From contig JASBTI010000045.1 in NCBI GenBank assembly GCA_030148505.1, positions 1 to 64,000 on the forward strand: a DNA stretch of 64,000 nt, read 5' to 3'. Below the pieces are notes generated by a model. That model had not been told where the DNA came from and did not search any database. It was given only the letters and a program-made list of their open reading frames with translations. A program made the position numbers and the translations under genes. This DNA comes from Rhodanobacter sp. (GTDB lineage Bacteria > Pseudomonadota > Gammaproteobacteria > Xanthomonadales > Rhodanobacteraceae). Shown piece after piece: positions 54,128 through 63,506 of this stretch (position 1 is its first letter; every line of letters starts with the position of its first letter).

Positions 54128-55951
54128 TCACTCCTCGGCAGCCGGGACCTCAGGTCGACGCTCACGCTCTGCCGCAGGATCGGTATCGGCTTCGAACAGC
54201 TGCTCCAGATCGAGCATTGCTTCGCGTGTCGTTTGCATCAGCTTGGTTTCGTCGTCGTATACCAGCGCCTGGGCTTTCAGCAAGTCCTCGTCATGGCGGC
54301 GAAAACGTTCCACCCGATCCGCTGCCAGCTCCGCCGACAAACCAAGCGCCTCCAGGGTATTGCGGGTCATTTTAAGGCTGGAGTGGAAGGTCTCACGCAC
54401 CGGTTCGGACACCCCCATGTCCATCAGCCGGAACACATGTTGGCGATTGCGCGCCCGCGCCACGATTTTCAGGTGCGGGTACTGGCGCCTCACCAGCCGC
54501 GCGGTGCGTAGGTTGACCTCCGGGTCATCGGTGGCCAACACAAATACCTCGGCCTGGTCGACCTGCGCGGCCCGCAGCAACTCCGGCCGGGCCGGGTCAC
54601 CGAAAAACAGATTGATGCTGCCGAAACGGCGCGAGAAGTCCACTTGCTCCACTGAATGCTCCAGCGCCACAAACGGAATGCCTTGCGCACGCAGCACCCG
54701 TGCAATGATCTGCCCGACCCGGCCGAAGCCGGCGATGATGACACGGGGGGGACCGGTATCGATTCGATCGAACTCGCGGCTCGGCTTGTTCGGTTGCACG
54801 TCCAGAAGTTTCGCCGCAAGTACCACCAGCAAGGGCGTCAACGCCATCGACAAGGTAATCGCCAGGATCAGCGCATCGCGTTGACTGGCGAGGATCAAAC
54901 CCCTCCCGGCCGCCTGCCGCAGCAACACGAAGGCGAACTCGCCGCCGCACGTCAGCAACACCACCATACGCCATGTGTCGGCACGGTTGAGCGCGCCCAA
55001 CAGGCGCCCCAGCGGCCATAGCAGAGCGCCTTTCAGCAGCAGCAAACCGGCGACCATCGCAAACACCAGGGCGGGCCGCTGCACCAGCAGCGTAAGATCC
55101 ATGGACATCCCGACGCTGATGAAAAACAAGCCCAGCAGCAGGCCCTTGAACGGCTCGATATGCGATTCCAGCTCATGTCGGTATTCGGAGTCTGCCAGCA
55201 GCACACCGGCGAGAAACGCGCCCAGGGTTGCCGATACCCCGGCCAGCTCCATCAACCACGACACCCCCATCACCACCAGCAAGGCGGTGGCCGTGGATAC
55301 CTCGACCGCATCGGCACGCGCCACGAAGCGGAACACCGGACGCAGCAGATAGCGACCACCGACGACCACGGCCACGATCACGCCGCCCGTGCGCAGCACC
55401 CCGTGGAGATCGAAGCCGTGTGCCGATGATGAGGACGCCAGCAGCGGCACCGCGGCAATCAGCGGGATCGCCGCCAGATCCTGAAACAACAGGATTGAAA
55501 ACACTTGGCGGCCATAGGCCGAGGCAGCTTCCTTGCGCTCGGCAAGAATCTGCAAACCGAAGGCGGTAGACGACAATGCCAGACTGCCGCCTACGATCAG
55601 GGCGGCGCCGCCACTCAATCCGAACAGGTAGTAGGCGATCGTGGCGATCGCCAGCAATGCGCTGAGCACCTGCAGCAGACCGACTCCGAATACCGCGCGT
55701 CGCATCACCCACAGGCGGCGGGGTGAGAGCTCAAGACCGATCACGAACAGCATCAGCACCACGCCGAACTCGGAAATGGAGCTGACACCGGAGGTGTCGC
55801 CGATCAAGCCCAGCAACGGCGGTCCAATCACCACGCCCGCGAGCAGATAGCCGAGCACGGAGCCCAACCGGAAACGCTTGGTCAAAGGTACCGCGATCAC
55901 AGTCGCCAGCAGGAACACCACCGCCGTCTGCAGAAAGTGCTGACTGTTCAC
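54128..55951 (-). CDS. CPA2 cation:proton antiporter with TrkA-N domain (KefB/KefC-like)
   Basis: A 607-residue transporter. Twelve or so helices in the first ~390 residues include LGYLLAGVVIGPP and ISEFGVVLMLFVIGLELSPRRLW, with QVFSILLFQDLAAIPLIA, which carries the conserved Gln-Asp pair. PRVIIAGFGRVGQIIARVLRAQGIPFVALE (about 405-435) opens a RCK/TrkA-N nucleotide-binding domain. The C-terminal tail is acidic. It probably exchanges K+ or Na+ for protons at the inner membrane. The start is GTG 55951, with GGGAG upstream. The KefF-type regulator is not adjacent. Confidence 0.92.
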   Translation of the reverse strand: MNSQHFLQTAVVFLLATVIAVPLTKRFRLGSVLGYLLAGVVIGPPLLGLIGDTSGVSSISEFGVVLMLFVIGLELSPRRLWVMRRAVFGVGLLQVLSALLAIATIAYYLFGLSGGAALIVGGSLALSSTAFGLQILAERKEAASAYGRQVFSILLFQDLAAIPLIAAVPLLASSSSAHGFDLHGVLRTGGVIVAVVVGGRYLLRPVFRFVARADAVEVSTATALLVVMGVSWLMELAGVSATLGAFLAGVLLADSEYRHELESHIEPFKGLLLGLFFISVGMSMDLTLLVQRPALVFAMVAGLLLLKGALLWPLGRLLGALNRADTWRMVVLLTCGGEFAFVLLRQAAGRGLILASQRDALILAITLSMALTPLLVVLAAKLLDVQPNKPSREFDRIDTGPPRVIIAGFGRVGQIIARVLRAQGIPFVALEHSVEQVDFSRRFGSINLFFGDPARPELLRAAQVDQAEVFVLATDDPEVNLRTARLVRRQYPHLKIVARARNRQHVFRLMDMGVSEPVRETFHSSLKMTRNTLEALGLSAELAADRVERFRRHDEDLLKAQALVYDDETKLMQTTREAMLDLEQLFEADTDPAAERERRPEVPAAEE

Positions 55952-56044
55952 GTGGAACGTCTCCCGAGGCTCAGAGGGTGATTATTCCATGGAGCCAAGT
56001 CTTGTGCGGTACACCTTAGCTCACGAGCTGCGGCCCTCTGGAAA

Positions 56045-56075
56045 CGATCAGGCCCGCTTGAAGCGGGCCTGATCG
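56045..56075 (-). terminator. Terminator hairpin after dcp
   Basis: A 15-base perfect inverted repeat around one central base, between the dcp stop (56112) and the antiporter gene. Only a weak GTTTCC follows in the leftward direction, so its efficiency is uncertain. Confidence 0.6.
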
Positions 56076-56111
56076 ACAAACACCGGACGACACCGCCCTG
56101 AGCGATGCCGA

Positions 56112-58313
56112 CTACCGTTTCGGCACCGTCTCCAGACCACGGTCCTTCAGCATTGCCTTGATGCTTGGCGCACGACCACGCCATTGCTTGTACATCTTCG
56201 CCAGATCTTCGGTATTGCCACGCGACAACACCATCTTGCGGAAACGATCCCCGTTGGCCCGGGTCAGGCCACCATGCTGCTCGAACCACTGGTAACCGTC
56301 GTCGGCCAGCATCTCGGTCCACAGGTAGGCGTAGTAACCGGCGGCGTAGCCGTTACCCCAGATGTGCTGGAAATAGCTGGAACGATAACGCGGCGGCACA
56401 TAGCTGAGATCGAGATGATCCTTCTTCAACGAGGCGGTCTCGAACTGGTCGGCGTTTTCCAGCGGCGTGCTGGCGCTCAGCGTATGCCAGTTCATGTCGA
56501 GCATGGCGGCCGCCACCAGCTCGGTCATGTCGTAGCCCTTGTTGAAGTTGCCGGCCTTCTTCATCTTGTCGACCAAGGCCTTGGGCATCGGCTTGCCGGT
56601 CTTGTAGTTGATCGCGTAGTGCGCGAACACCTTCGGGTTGGTCGCCCAATGCTCGTTGAACTGCGACGGGAACTCGACAAAGTCCCGCGCCGTGTTGGTG
56701 CCGGAAAGCGTCGGATACTCCTCATCGGCGAGCATCCCGTGCAAGGCATGACCGAACTCGTGGAACATGGTGATCACGTCGTCGAAGGTCAGCAACGCGG
56801 GCTGGCCGGCCACCGGCTTGGTGAAGTTGGCGACGTTGTAGATCACCGGCTTGGTGCCCAGCAGCTTCGACTGGCCGACCAGGTTGTCCATCCAGGCGCC
56901 GCCGTTCTTGTTGTCGCGCTTGAAATAGTCGGCGTAGAACAGCGCCAGCGGCTTGCCGTCCTTGTCGAATACCTCGAACACGCGCACGTCCGGCTGGTAC
57001 ACGGGGATGTCCTTGCGCTCCTTGAAGGTCAGCCCGTATAGCTGGTTGGCCGCGTAGAACACGCCGTTCTCAAGCACATTGTTGAGCTCGAAATACGGTT
57101 TGATCTGGTTCTCGTCGAGGTCGTATTTGGCTTTGCGGACCTGCTCGGCATAGAAGTTCCAATCCCATGGCTGCAACTTGAAGCCGCCATGCTGCTTGTC
57201 GATCAGCGCCTGGATATTCTTCGCTTCGCTGCGCGCACGCGCCGTGGCGGCAGGAATCAGCTGCTGCATGAATTTGATCGCCGTGGCCGGCGTCTTGGCC
57301 ATCTGGTCTTCCAGCTTCCATGCCGCGTAATCCGGAAAGCCGAGCAGCTTGGCCTGCTCGGCACGCAACTTGGCCAGGCGCTCGATGGTCTTGCGGGTGT
57401 CGTTGGCATCGCCCTTTTCTGCGCGATTCCAAGAAGCCTCGAACAACGCCTTGCGGGTGGCACGATCCTTCAAGTCCTGCAGCTCAGGCTGCTGGGTGGT
57501 GTTTTGCAGTGGCAACACCCACTTGCCGACAAGCCCGCGATCCTTGGCCGCCTGTGCGGCAGCGGCGAGCTCAGCATCGGACAGGCCAGCCAGCTTGGTC
57601 TTGTCGTCCACCACCAGCGCAGCATCCTTGGTGGCGGCCAGCAACTTGCTGGTGAACTGCGTGCTGAGCGTGGACTCTTCCTTGTTAAGGGCTTTCAGCT
57701 TGGCCTTGTCTGCGGTCGACAGCTTGGCGCCTTCATGCACGAACTTGCGGTAGACCACCTCGACCAAGCGCTTCGATTCCGGATCGAGCTTTAGCGAGTC
57801 GCGCTGGTTGTAGACCGCCTCGATGCGCTGGAACAGCTTGTCGTTGAGATAGATCGCATCCCGGTGTGCTGCCAGCCGCGGCGCCTCGATTTCCTGCACC
57901 TTCTGCAGCGCGTCGTCGGTGTTGGCACCGGTTACTGCGCTGAATACCTGCATCACCCGGTTCAGCATGGCACCGGATTTCTCCATCGCCACATAGGTAT
58001 TTTCGAACGTCGGCGGGGCCGGGTTGTCGGCGATTTTCTGGATCTGCGCCAGTTGCCGCTTCATGCCCTCTTCGATCGCCGGCTGGTAGTCGCTGTCCTT
58101 GATTTTGTCGAACGGCGGGGCCTGGAAGGGCAGCGTGCTGGCGGTGAAAAATGGGTTGCTGGTCATGGCGGAGGCGGCTGGAGCCGGCGCGCTATGGGTG
58201 GTGGCCACCGAGCGGGCCGGCGCGGGTTGGCTGGTACTCTCGCCTGGTTGCTGCGAGCAGGCCGCGAGGGCCACCGAGGTAGCGATTACAATCGTGCGAA
58301 GACGAAACATCAT
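56112..58313 (-). CDS. dcp: Peptidyl-dipeptidase Dcp, M3 family, lipoprotein-like
   Basis: A 733-residue zinc peptidase removing dipeptides from C-termini. The N-terminus MMFRLRTIVIATSVALAACS is a lipoprotein signal with Cys near 19, so it should be periplasmic and lipid-anchored. A Pro/Ala/Ser/Thr spacer follows. The zinc site is VITMFHEFGHALHGMLADEEYPTLSGTNTARDFVEFPSQFNEHW, with HEFGH near residue 517. YRSSYFQHIWGNGYAAGYYAYLWTEML near the end is also typical of Dcp/oligopeptidase A. The gene is monocistronic to judge by flanking spaces and the hairpin downstream. Confidence 0.94.
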   Translation of the reverse strand: MMFRLRTIVIATSVALAACSQQPGESTSQPAPARSVATTHSAPAPAASAMTSNPFFTASTLPFQAPPFDKIKDSDYQPAIEEGMKRQLAQIQKIADNPAPPTFENTYVAMEKSGAMLNRVMQVFSAVTGANTDDALQKVQEIEAPRLAAHRDAIYLNDKLFQRIEAVYNQRDSLKLDPESKRLVEVVYRKFVHEGAKLSTADKAKLKALNKEESTLSTQFTSKLLAATKDAALVVDDKTKLAGLSDAELAAAAQAAKDRGLVGKWVLPLQNTTQQPELQDLKDRATRKALFEASWNRAEKGDANDTRKTIERLAKLRAEQAKLLGFPDYAAWKLEDQMAKTPATAIKFMQQLIPAATARARSEAKNIQALIDKQHGGFKLQPWDWNFYAEQVRKAKYDLDENQIKPYFELNNVLENGVFYAANQLYGLTFKERKDIPVYQPDVRVFEVFDKDGKPLALFYADYFKRDNKNGGAWMDNLVGQSKLLGTKPVIYNVANFTKPVAGQPALLTFDDVITMFHEFGHALHGMLADEEYPTLSGTNTARDFVEFPSQFNEHWATNPKVFAHYAINYKTGKPMPKALVDKMKKAGNFNKGYDMTELVAAAMLDMNWHTLSASTPLENADQFETASLKKDHLDLSYVPPRYRSSYFQHIWGNGYAAGYYAYLWTEMLADDGYQWFEQHGGLTRANGDRFRKMVLSRGNTEDLAKMYKQWRGRAPSIKAMLKDRGLETVPKR

Positions 58314-58453
58314 GGTTTCCCCAAGTGATACGTCCGTTGCCGGACACAGTCAAGCCGTGACCGACGACTGTACTTACCCTTGAGGCGTTTTTCCAAGCGT
58401 ACGGAATTGCGGAAGCACCGACGGCGTCCGCAAAACCCTCCAGCGGTCCGGCA

Positions 58454-58801
58454 TCAGGCCGCGCGCATGTCGCGCAACTGCCAGCCGGGACCGATCAGCA
58501 GATACAGGCGATGTCGCACCACACTCATGGGCAGACGGGTCAACAGCTCGACATCGGTACGCAAATCGGCCACCTTCGCGCTTACCTCCGCGCCAGGATC
58601 GACTGCCGCAAGTCCGGCATCCACCGCGTCCGGGTCCGGCTGTGCCGCACGCCAGCGCGCGAATAGCCCCTCCTCGCGCAACGCCGCTTGCAACGCTGCG
58701 GCGAAATCGTTCGGGCCGGCGCCCGCATACGCAAACCGCGGATCAGCGCCCCGCGCATGAGCCAGGTCGGTGATGGACAGGTAGTAGCGGTTTCGGCTCA
58801 A
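58454..58801 (-). CDS. Small hypothetical protein downstream of bioD
   Basis: A 115-residue protein, reading MSRNRYYLSITDLAHARG from a TTG at 58801 that has GGAGG just upstream; an ATG at 58849 would add 16 residues. A longer frame to 59293 exists but overlaps bioD and is a shadow there. The later part contains FAAALQAALREEGLFARWRAAQPDPDAVDAGLAAVDP and VSAKVADLRTDVELLTRLPMSVVRHRLYLLIGPGWQLRDM. No family is recognised. It lies 77 bases after the bioD stop, so it may be co-transcribed. Confidence 0.65.
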   Translation of the reverse strand: MSRNRYYLSITDLAHARGADPRFAYAGAGPNDFAAALQAALREEGLFARWRAAQPDPDAVDAGLAAVDPGAEVSAKVADLRTDVELLTRLPMSVVRHRLYLLIGPGWQLRDMRAA

Positions 58802-58878
58802 GAGGCCTCCGATAGCTGGCGAAAGGATGGCATACCGATATCCACGCATAATGCCTGTGAAGCCAGCTTGACGAAGCG

Positions 58879-59565
58879 TCAACCCAATGTCGCAACCGCG
58901 GCGGAAAGCTGGGGCGCGGCGAGCATCGGCGGCAACCCATGAGGCAACACACCCAGGCAGGGCGCGGGCAGCAATGCACGCAGGGTGGCAAGGTTTTCCT
59001 CGAGCGCGTCCATCGCCGGCTCGATCGTATTGCCGATCCAGCCGATCAATCGACAGCCATCGGCAACAATCGCCCGAGCGCTGAGCAAGGCATGGTTGAG
59101 GCAACCCAGGCGCAAACCGACCACCAGGATCACCGGCAACTGCCATTGCCGCGCGATCTCCGACGCCAGCAACCCCGGCGCCAACGGCACCAGCCAGCCA
59201 CCGACGCCTTCGACCACGACGGCTCGGTGTTCCGAAGACAGCCGTTCGAACGCCATACGCAAGGGTGGCAAGGAAATGGTCACCTGTTCGCATGCCGCCG
59301 CCAGATGAGGCGACAGTGGTGCGCGCAACGCGACCGGATTGATCTCGCTATAGGGTAGGTGCCGACTGCTGGCGGCCTGCAGCGCCAATGCATCGTCATT
59401 GCGCAAGCCCTCAGGCGTTTCGACGCAGCCGCTGGCCACCGGTTTCATGCCACAGGCAAGCTGCCCGGCAGCGCGCAGCGCATGCAGCAGCGTGCAGGCT
59501 ACGTGGGTCTTGCCGATGCCGGTATCGGTGCCAGTGATAAAGACCGCTCGTGAGGTTTCAGACAA
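58879..59565 (-). CDS. bioD: Dethiobiotin synthetase
   Basis: A 228-residue enzyme that closes the ureido ring of dethiobiotin with CO2 and ATP. Walker A is FITGTDTGIGKTHVACTLL (about residues 8-26); GMKPVASGC holds the catalytic Lys, and VVVEGVGGWLVPL (about 112-124) the conserved glycine loop. I start it at TTG 59563-59565, with AAGGGAG upstream, because BioD proteins usually begin a few residues before this loop. ATG 59634 is another option. No other biotin genes are in the window. It is divergent from msrC. Confidence 0.92.
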   Translation of the reverse strand: MSETSRAVFITGTDTGIGKTHVACTLLHALRAAGQLACGMKPVASGCVETPEGLRNDDALALQAASSRHLPYSEINPVALRAPLSPHLAAACEQVTISLPPLRMAFERLSSEHRAVVVEGVGGWLVPLAPGLLASEIARQWQLPVILVVGLRLGCLNHALLSARAIVADGCRLIGWIGNTIEPAMDALEENLATLRALLPAPCLGVLPHGLPPMLAAPQLSAAVATLG

Positions 59566-59677
59566 CTGCTGGTCTCCCTTGATGAATGACGCCGAAAACC
59601 GGCTGGCCAGAAAACAGCGCCATGGATCGGACATGAACGCCCGGCGCATAATAAGACTTTGTATCCGGATACGTCGC

Positions 59678-60169
59678 ATGTTTGAACTGAAGCCACAGCA
59701 CTACGGGCGCAAGCAGGAGCACTACGATGACCTGGTGTCGCAGGCCCGCGCACTACTGGATGGCGAGCACAACCTCGTTGCCAACGCCGCCAATTTCAGC
59801 GCCCTCGTTTATCACAGTCTGGCCGAACTGAACTGGGCTGGTTTCTATCTGTATGACGGTACCGAATTGGTAGTCGGGCCGTTCCAGGGCAAGCCGGCGT
59901 GCATCCGCATCGCGCTGGGCCGGGGTGTCTGCGGCACCGCGGCGCAGACACGCGAGATCCAGCTGGTACGGGACGTCAATGCCTTCGACGGTCACATCGC
60001 CTGCGATGCCGCCTCACAATCGGAAATCGTGGTGCCCCTGGTCAAGGCTGACGGTAGCCTGCTTGGCGTGTGGGACGTGGACAGCCCCCGCATTGATCGT
60101 TTCGACGAGGGCGATTGTGCGGGCATGCAAGCGCTGTGTGCCGTCTTCATGGAAACCGTTCGAGGCTAG
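59678..60169 (+). CDS. msrC: GAF-domain free methionine-(R)-sulfoxide reductase
   Basis: A 163-residue single GAF-domain protein of the fRMsr type, which reduces free methionine R-sulfoxide. LAELNWAGFYLYDGTELVVGPFQGKPACIRIALGRGVCGTAA carries two of the three conserved Cys (CI and GVCG), and DGHIACDAASQSEIVVPLVK contains the third. The remaining text SLLGVWDVDSPRIDRFDEGD matches the family. The ATG at 59678 fits its usual length. The gene is convergent with engB, with 15 bases between the stops. Confidence 0.92.
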   Translation: MFELKPQHYGRKQEHYDDLVSQARALLDGEHNLVANAANFSALVYHSLAELNWAGFYLYDGTELVVGPFQGKPACIRIALGRGVCGTAAQTREIQLVRDVNAFDGHIACDAASQSEIVVPLVKADGSLLGVWDVDSPRIDRFDEGDCAGMQALCAVFMETVRG

Positions 60170-60184
60170 CGCCGGTATCACGCG

Positions 60185-60844
60185 TCAGCGTTCGCGCGAT
60201 GAATGCGCCTTCTCACGCGGCTGCTGCAACAGCGTCATGACGGCCTCGCGTGCCTGCGCCACCCCGGTGCCGGCAGAGGATGAAAAAATTTGTGCGGTAG
60301 CGTGCAAGCCTTCGTCCACAAACTGCTTGCGCAGCGTCGCCAGCGCCTGGACCGCCTGCCCCCGTGACAGCTTGTCAGCCTTGGTCAGCAGCAGGTGGCA
60401 CGGCAACTGCGTGGCAAAGCAGAATTCCAGCATCAAACGGTCGAATTCCTTCAAGGGATGTCGAATATCCACAATCAACACCAGTCCACGCAGACTGCGC
60501 CGCTGATGCAGGTAGGCATCGATCTCCAGCTTCCAGTGCTCGCGCATTTCCAGCGGCACCTTGGCATAGCCGTATCCGGGCAAGTCGATCAACCGAGCAG
60601 GAGCGTGGGACGCGCTTTCGGTCTGAGCGGCTGAGGGCAAGCTGAAGGCCACCATTTGCTGGGTTCGCCCGGGAGTCTTGGAGGTGCGTGCCAGGCCCTT
60701 GTGGCCGGTCAATGCATTCAGGGCACTGGATTTTCCGGCGTTGGAACGCCCCGCGAACGCCACTTCGGCACCCAGGTCGGCGGGCAGTTGACTGATGCGA
60801 TGCGCGGCAAGCATAAACTGCGCGCCTTGAAGGGGGTTGGACAT
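60185..60844 (-). CDS. engB: Ribosome biogenesis GTPase EngB/YihA
   Basis: A 219-residue GTPase needed for 50S subunit assembly. G1 is FAGRSNAGKSSALNAL (about residues 28-43), G2/switch I GRTQQMVAF, G3 LIDLPGYGYAKVPLEMREHW (DxPG), G4 LLTKADKLSRGQ. The end has the typical ATAQIFSSSAGTGVAQAR. I start at ATG 60844, where the family begins MSNPLQGAQFMLAAHRISQLP. The gene is divergent from the cytochrome c4 gene, with 115 bases between them. Confidence 0.95.
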   Translation of the reverse strand: MSNPLQGAQFMLAAHRISQLPADLGAEVAFAGRSNAGKSSALNALTGHKGLARTSKTPGRTQQMVAFSLPSAAQTESASHAPARLIDLPGYGYAKVPLEMREHWKLEIDAYLHQRRSLRGLVLIVDIRHPLKEFDRLMLEFCFATQLPCHLLLTKADKLSRGQAVQALATLRKQFVDEGLHATAQIFSSSAGTGVAQAREAVMTLLQQPREKAHSSRER

Positions 60845-60959
60845 GGGGATGGTTTGACCAGGATGCTGTGGCAAAGGGATAATTCTTGAGTTCTGCCTGA
60901 TTGCCGTCTTCTGGCTGCAATGGACGGCAGTGGTTGCAAGTCTCTCGGGAGTCAAGTGT

Positions 60960-61715
60960 ATGAGTTTTCGGCTTGCTGGTTTTCAATCCGCCGTTCTTGG
61001 GTCCACGATGGCCCTCGGGTTCGTGCTTTCGACCAGCGCGGCCATGGCACAGAGCAATGCGACGAAGACAGCCGCTCCCGAAGTCAGCACCGCGGCAAGG
61101 CCCGCAGCGGTTGCAACCACCGTGGAAGCGGCAAAGCCCGGAAACGTCACCGCCGGCCAGGCCAAAGCCGCGGTATGCAGCGCATGCCATGGGCTGGATG
61201 GCAACTCAAGCGACCCACAGTACCCGAAACTGGCGGGCCAGAGCGAACAGTACATCGTTCACCAGCTCAACAACTTCAAGTCCGGAAAGCGCCAGAACCC
61301 CATCATGATGGGTATGGCCACCCCCTTGTCCGAGCAGGACATGCACGACATCGGCGCTTACTTTGCCAGCAAGACGCCGTTACCCGGCGTCGCCGACAAG
61401 GCGTTGGTGGAGCATGGCCAGATGCTGTTCCGCGAAGGCGATGCAACGCGCAATATCCCGGCATGCATGGCTTGCCACCTGATCGATGGCCGCGGCAATC
61501 CCGGCGCGATGTATCCTCAGCTGACCAGTCAGCACGCGCCGTACATTCAGGCGACGCTGAAAGCGTGGCACGACGGCACCACCTGGGGTAGCAGCGCGCA
61601 CGCGCAAATCATGCCAGCGATTGCCAAAAAGCTGGACAGCGACGATATCGCTGCCCTGGCCAGTTACATCGAGGGTCTGCACAGTACCGCTGCGCAGCCT
61701 GCCGTCACACCATGA
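60960..61715 (+). CDS. Cytochrome c4, diheme
   Basis: A 251-residue periplasmic protein. The signal peptide ends SAAMAQS, then an Ala/Pro/Thr-rich linker (about 30-65) precedes two c-type heme domains: CSACH (about residue 78) and CMACH (about 177). HQLNNFKSGKRQNPIMMGMA and LDSDDIAALASYIEGL are typical of cytochrome c4. It shuttles electrons to terminal oxidases such as the aa3 oxidase in this window. ATG 60960 is chosen, with GGGAG upstream. The linker between signal and first heme is longer than usual. Confidence 0.92.
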   Translation: MSFRLAGFQSAVLGSTMALGFVLSTSAAMAQSNATKTAAPEVSTAARPAAVATTVEAAKPGNVTAGQAKAAVCSACHGLDGNSSDPQYPKLAGQSEQYIVHQLNNFKSGKRQNPIMMGMATPLSEQDMHDIGAYFASKTPLPGVADKALVEHGQMLFREGDATRNIPACMACHLIDGRGNPGAMYPQLTSQHAPYIQATLKAWHDGTTWGSSAHAQIMPAIAKKLDSDDIAALASYIEGLHSTAAQPAVTP

Positions 61716-61781
61716 CGGGTTGACGTCTCGACAGCGATGTCGGTGCCGTCGGCCTTGTGTCCTACTGCTCGAGGTATTTTC

Positions 61782-62630
61782 ATGTTGAAGCGTCTGCCGA
61801 TTCTCTGTGTCGCCCTGCTGGCGCTTGCCGCCTGCCATCATGACAATGGCAACAGCAGCGCGACAGCGCCCGCGCCCGCCAGTACGAGCACTCCTGCGAG
61901 CGCAGCATCGACCCCACCGAGTCCGCCGGCGGCGCCCGCGCCCGCTGTGAGCGCCTCCCCGACGGCCGCCAGCACTACCGCGTCCGCTGCCGCAGTCGCA
62001 CCGTTTGTCGACAGCGGCAAGTGGGTGGAAGGCAAGAACTATTTCCGCATTGAACCCGCACAGCCCACCAGTCATCCGGGAAAGATCGAAGTGACGGAGG
62101 TGTTCTCGTATGGCTGCCCTGCCTGTAACGCGTTTCATAAAACCGCTGATCAGATCGCCAAGAGCCTTCCGGCCGATGCGGTCATGAACTACCTGCCGGC
62201 CAGTTTTCGTCCCGATGAAAACTGGCCGATGTACCAGCGCGCCTTCTATGCCGCGCAGGCCCTGGGTGTCGCCGGCAAAACCCAGGATGCGATGTTCGAT
62301 GCTATCTGGAAGACCGGCGAATTGGCCACCGACAACTTGACGACCGGCCAGCTCAAACCACGCGCGGCATGGCCCACCATCGACGATGCCGCGAAGTTCT
62401 ATGCAAAATATGGCGTCAATCCCAAGGAATTCGTGGCGGTCGCCAACTCGTTCAGCGTCAATGTGAAAATGAAGCGTGCCGACGAACTGGTGAAGGCCTA
62501 CGGGGTGGACGGCACGCCAACCATGATCGTTGACGGCAAGTACCGTTATGGGCCGGCCACCGCGGGGGGCTACGCGCAGACGGTCGAGCTGACCCAATGG
62601 CTGGTGTCCAAGGTAGCTGCCGGGAAGTAA
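61782..62630 (+). CDS. DsbA-like thiol:disulfide protein, lipoprotein with low-complexity linker
   Basis: A 282-residue protein. The N-terminus MLKRLPILCVALLALAACHH has a lipobox with Cys at about 18, so it is probably anchored in the periplasm by lipid. About 60 residues rich in Ala, Pro, Ser and Thr follow. The thioredoxin-like domain has VTEVFSYGCPACNAFHKTADQIAKSL (active site CPAC) and VDGTPTMIVDGKYRYGPATAGG, the cis-Pro loop. It would oxidise or isomerise disulfides in exported proteins. It is 63 bases before a second dsbA, and both follow cytochrome c4, an order common in this bacterial group. Confidence 0.9.
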   Translation: MLKRLPILCVALLALAACHHDNGNSSATAPAPASTSTPASAASTPPSPPAAPAPAVSASPTAASTTASAAAVAPFVDSGKWVEGKNYFRIEPAQPTSHPGKIEVTEVFSYGCPACNAFHKTADQIAKSLPADAVMNYLPASFRPDENWPMYQRAFYAAQALGVAGKTQDAMFDAIWKTGELATDNLTTGQLKPRAAWPTIDDAAKFYAKYGVNPKEFVAVANSFSVNVKMKRADELVKAYGVDGTPTMIVDGKYRYGPATAGGYAQTVELTQWLVSKVAAGK

Positions 62631-62693
62631 CCACACGCCACAGCGATTTCGCCAACTCGGCGGCCGGTCGCTGACCATCTGGAGACAAGCCTC

Positions 62694-63362
62694 ATGTTCA
62701 AGCGCTTTGCCCGTATCCATGTATTCGCCATGCTGCTGGGCGGGCTGTCTCTGACCGCGGCCTGCTCGGCGCAGTCCAGCGCCGACGCGCCCTATACGAA
62801 CGGCAACGAATACGTCACGCTGCCCGCCCCGCACCAACGCTTCAGCAACGCTGGCAAGGTGGAAGTGGTCGAGGTGTTCTCCTATGGCTGCATCCACTGC
62901 GCGCACTTCGCGCCGGTCGCCGAGAAGCTGCGCAAGGCATTGCCAGCCGGAGTGGTTTTCAAGCTGATGCCGGCACCGTTCAGTGCCGCATGGCTGCCCT
63001 TCGCGCGCGCGTTTTACGCCGCCCAGCAGCTGGGCGTGCTGGATCGAACCCACCTGAAATTGTTCAGGGCGAAGTTTGACCAGCACTATCCGATCAACTC
63101 TATGGACGAACTGGCAGACTTCTACGCGAGACAGGGCGTTGATCGGGCGAAATTCATGCGTATTGCGATGTCGCCTGAAACCACCGCCAAGCTGAAGAGT
63201 GATTTGGCCTTGATCCAGAAATGGGGGGTTGATGGCACGCCGACCCTGGTGATCGACGGCAAGTATCGGGTGCAGACTTCCGCAATGCGCTCCCAGCAAG
63301 AAATGGCCGATGTCGCGTTGTGGCTGGCCAAACGTGATCTCAAGGACAACGGCAAGCGGTAG
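62694..63362 (+). CDS. dsbA: Thiol:disulfide interchange protein DsbA
   Basis: A 222-residue DsbA. The signal ends LTAACSAQ, perhaps also lipidated. VEVFSYGCIHCAHFAPVAEKLRKALP has active site CIHC, slightly different from the usual CPHC. FARAFYAAQQLGVLDRTHLKLFRAKF is the helical insertion, and VDGTPTLVIDGKYRVQTS the cis-Pro loop. It likely introduces disulfides into periplasmic proteins. It is closely related in layout to the gene before it, suggesting an old tandem duplication. Confidence 0.93.
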   Translation: MFKRFARIHVFAMLLGGLSLTAACSAQSSADAPYTNGNEYVTLPAPHQRFSNAGKVEVVEVFSYGCIHCAHFAPVAEKLRKALPAGVVFKLMPAPFSAAWLPFARAFYAAQQLGVLDRTHLKLFRAKFDQHYPINSMDELADFYARQGVDRAKFMRIAMSPETTAKLKSDLALIQKWGVDGTPTLVIDGKYRVQTSAMRSQQEMADVALWLAKRDLKDNGKR

Positions 63363-63506
63363 CTCCGCGGGTCGTCCTGCAAGCCAGGCAGGACGGCTGA
63401 CGCCGCGTTCATTTCGACTGGAACATGCTCGCCATAGGCATCGCGGTCACCGTCACTGAGGCAGGCCTGGCGTCGCAACCCTTCAACTACCGCGTAATCT
63501 GTCGTA

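Noticed and set aside
58454..59293. 279-residue version of the small protein downstream of bioD
   Set aside because: Its first half is a shadow of bioD in another frame; only the part after about 58849 looks like protein.
61380..63299. 639-codon open frame on the minus strand
   Set aside because: It is antisense to the cytochrome c4 and both dsbA genes, which are unmistakable on the plus strand.
63373..63395. Eight-base hairpin after the second dsbA
   Set aside because: No T-run follows and the stem is short, so calling a terminator is not justified.
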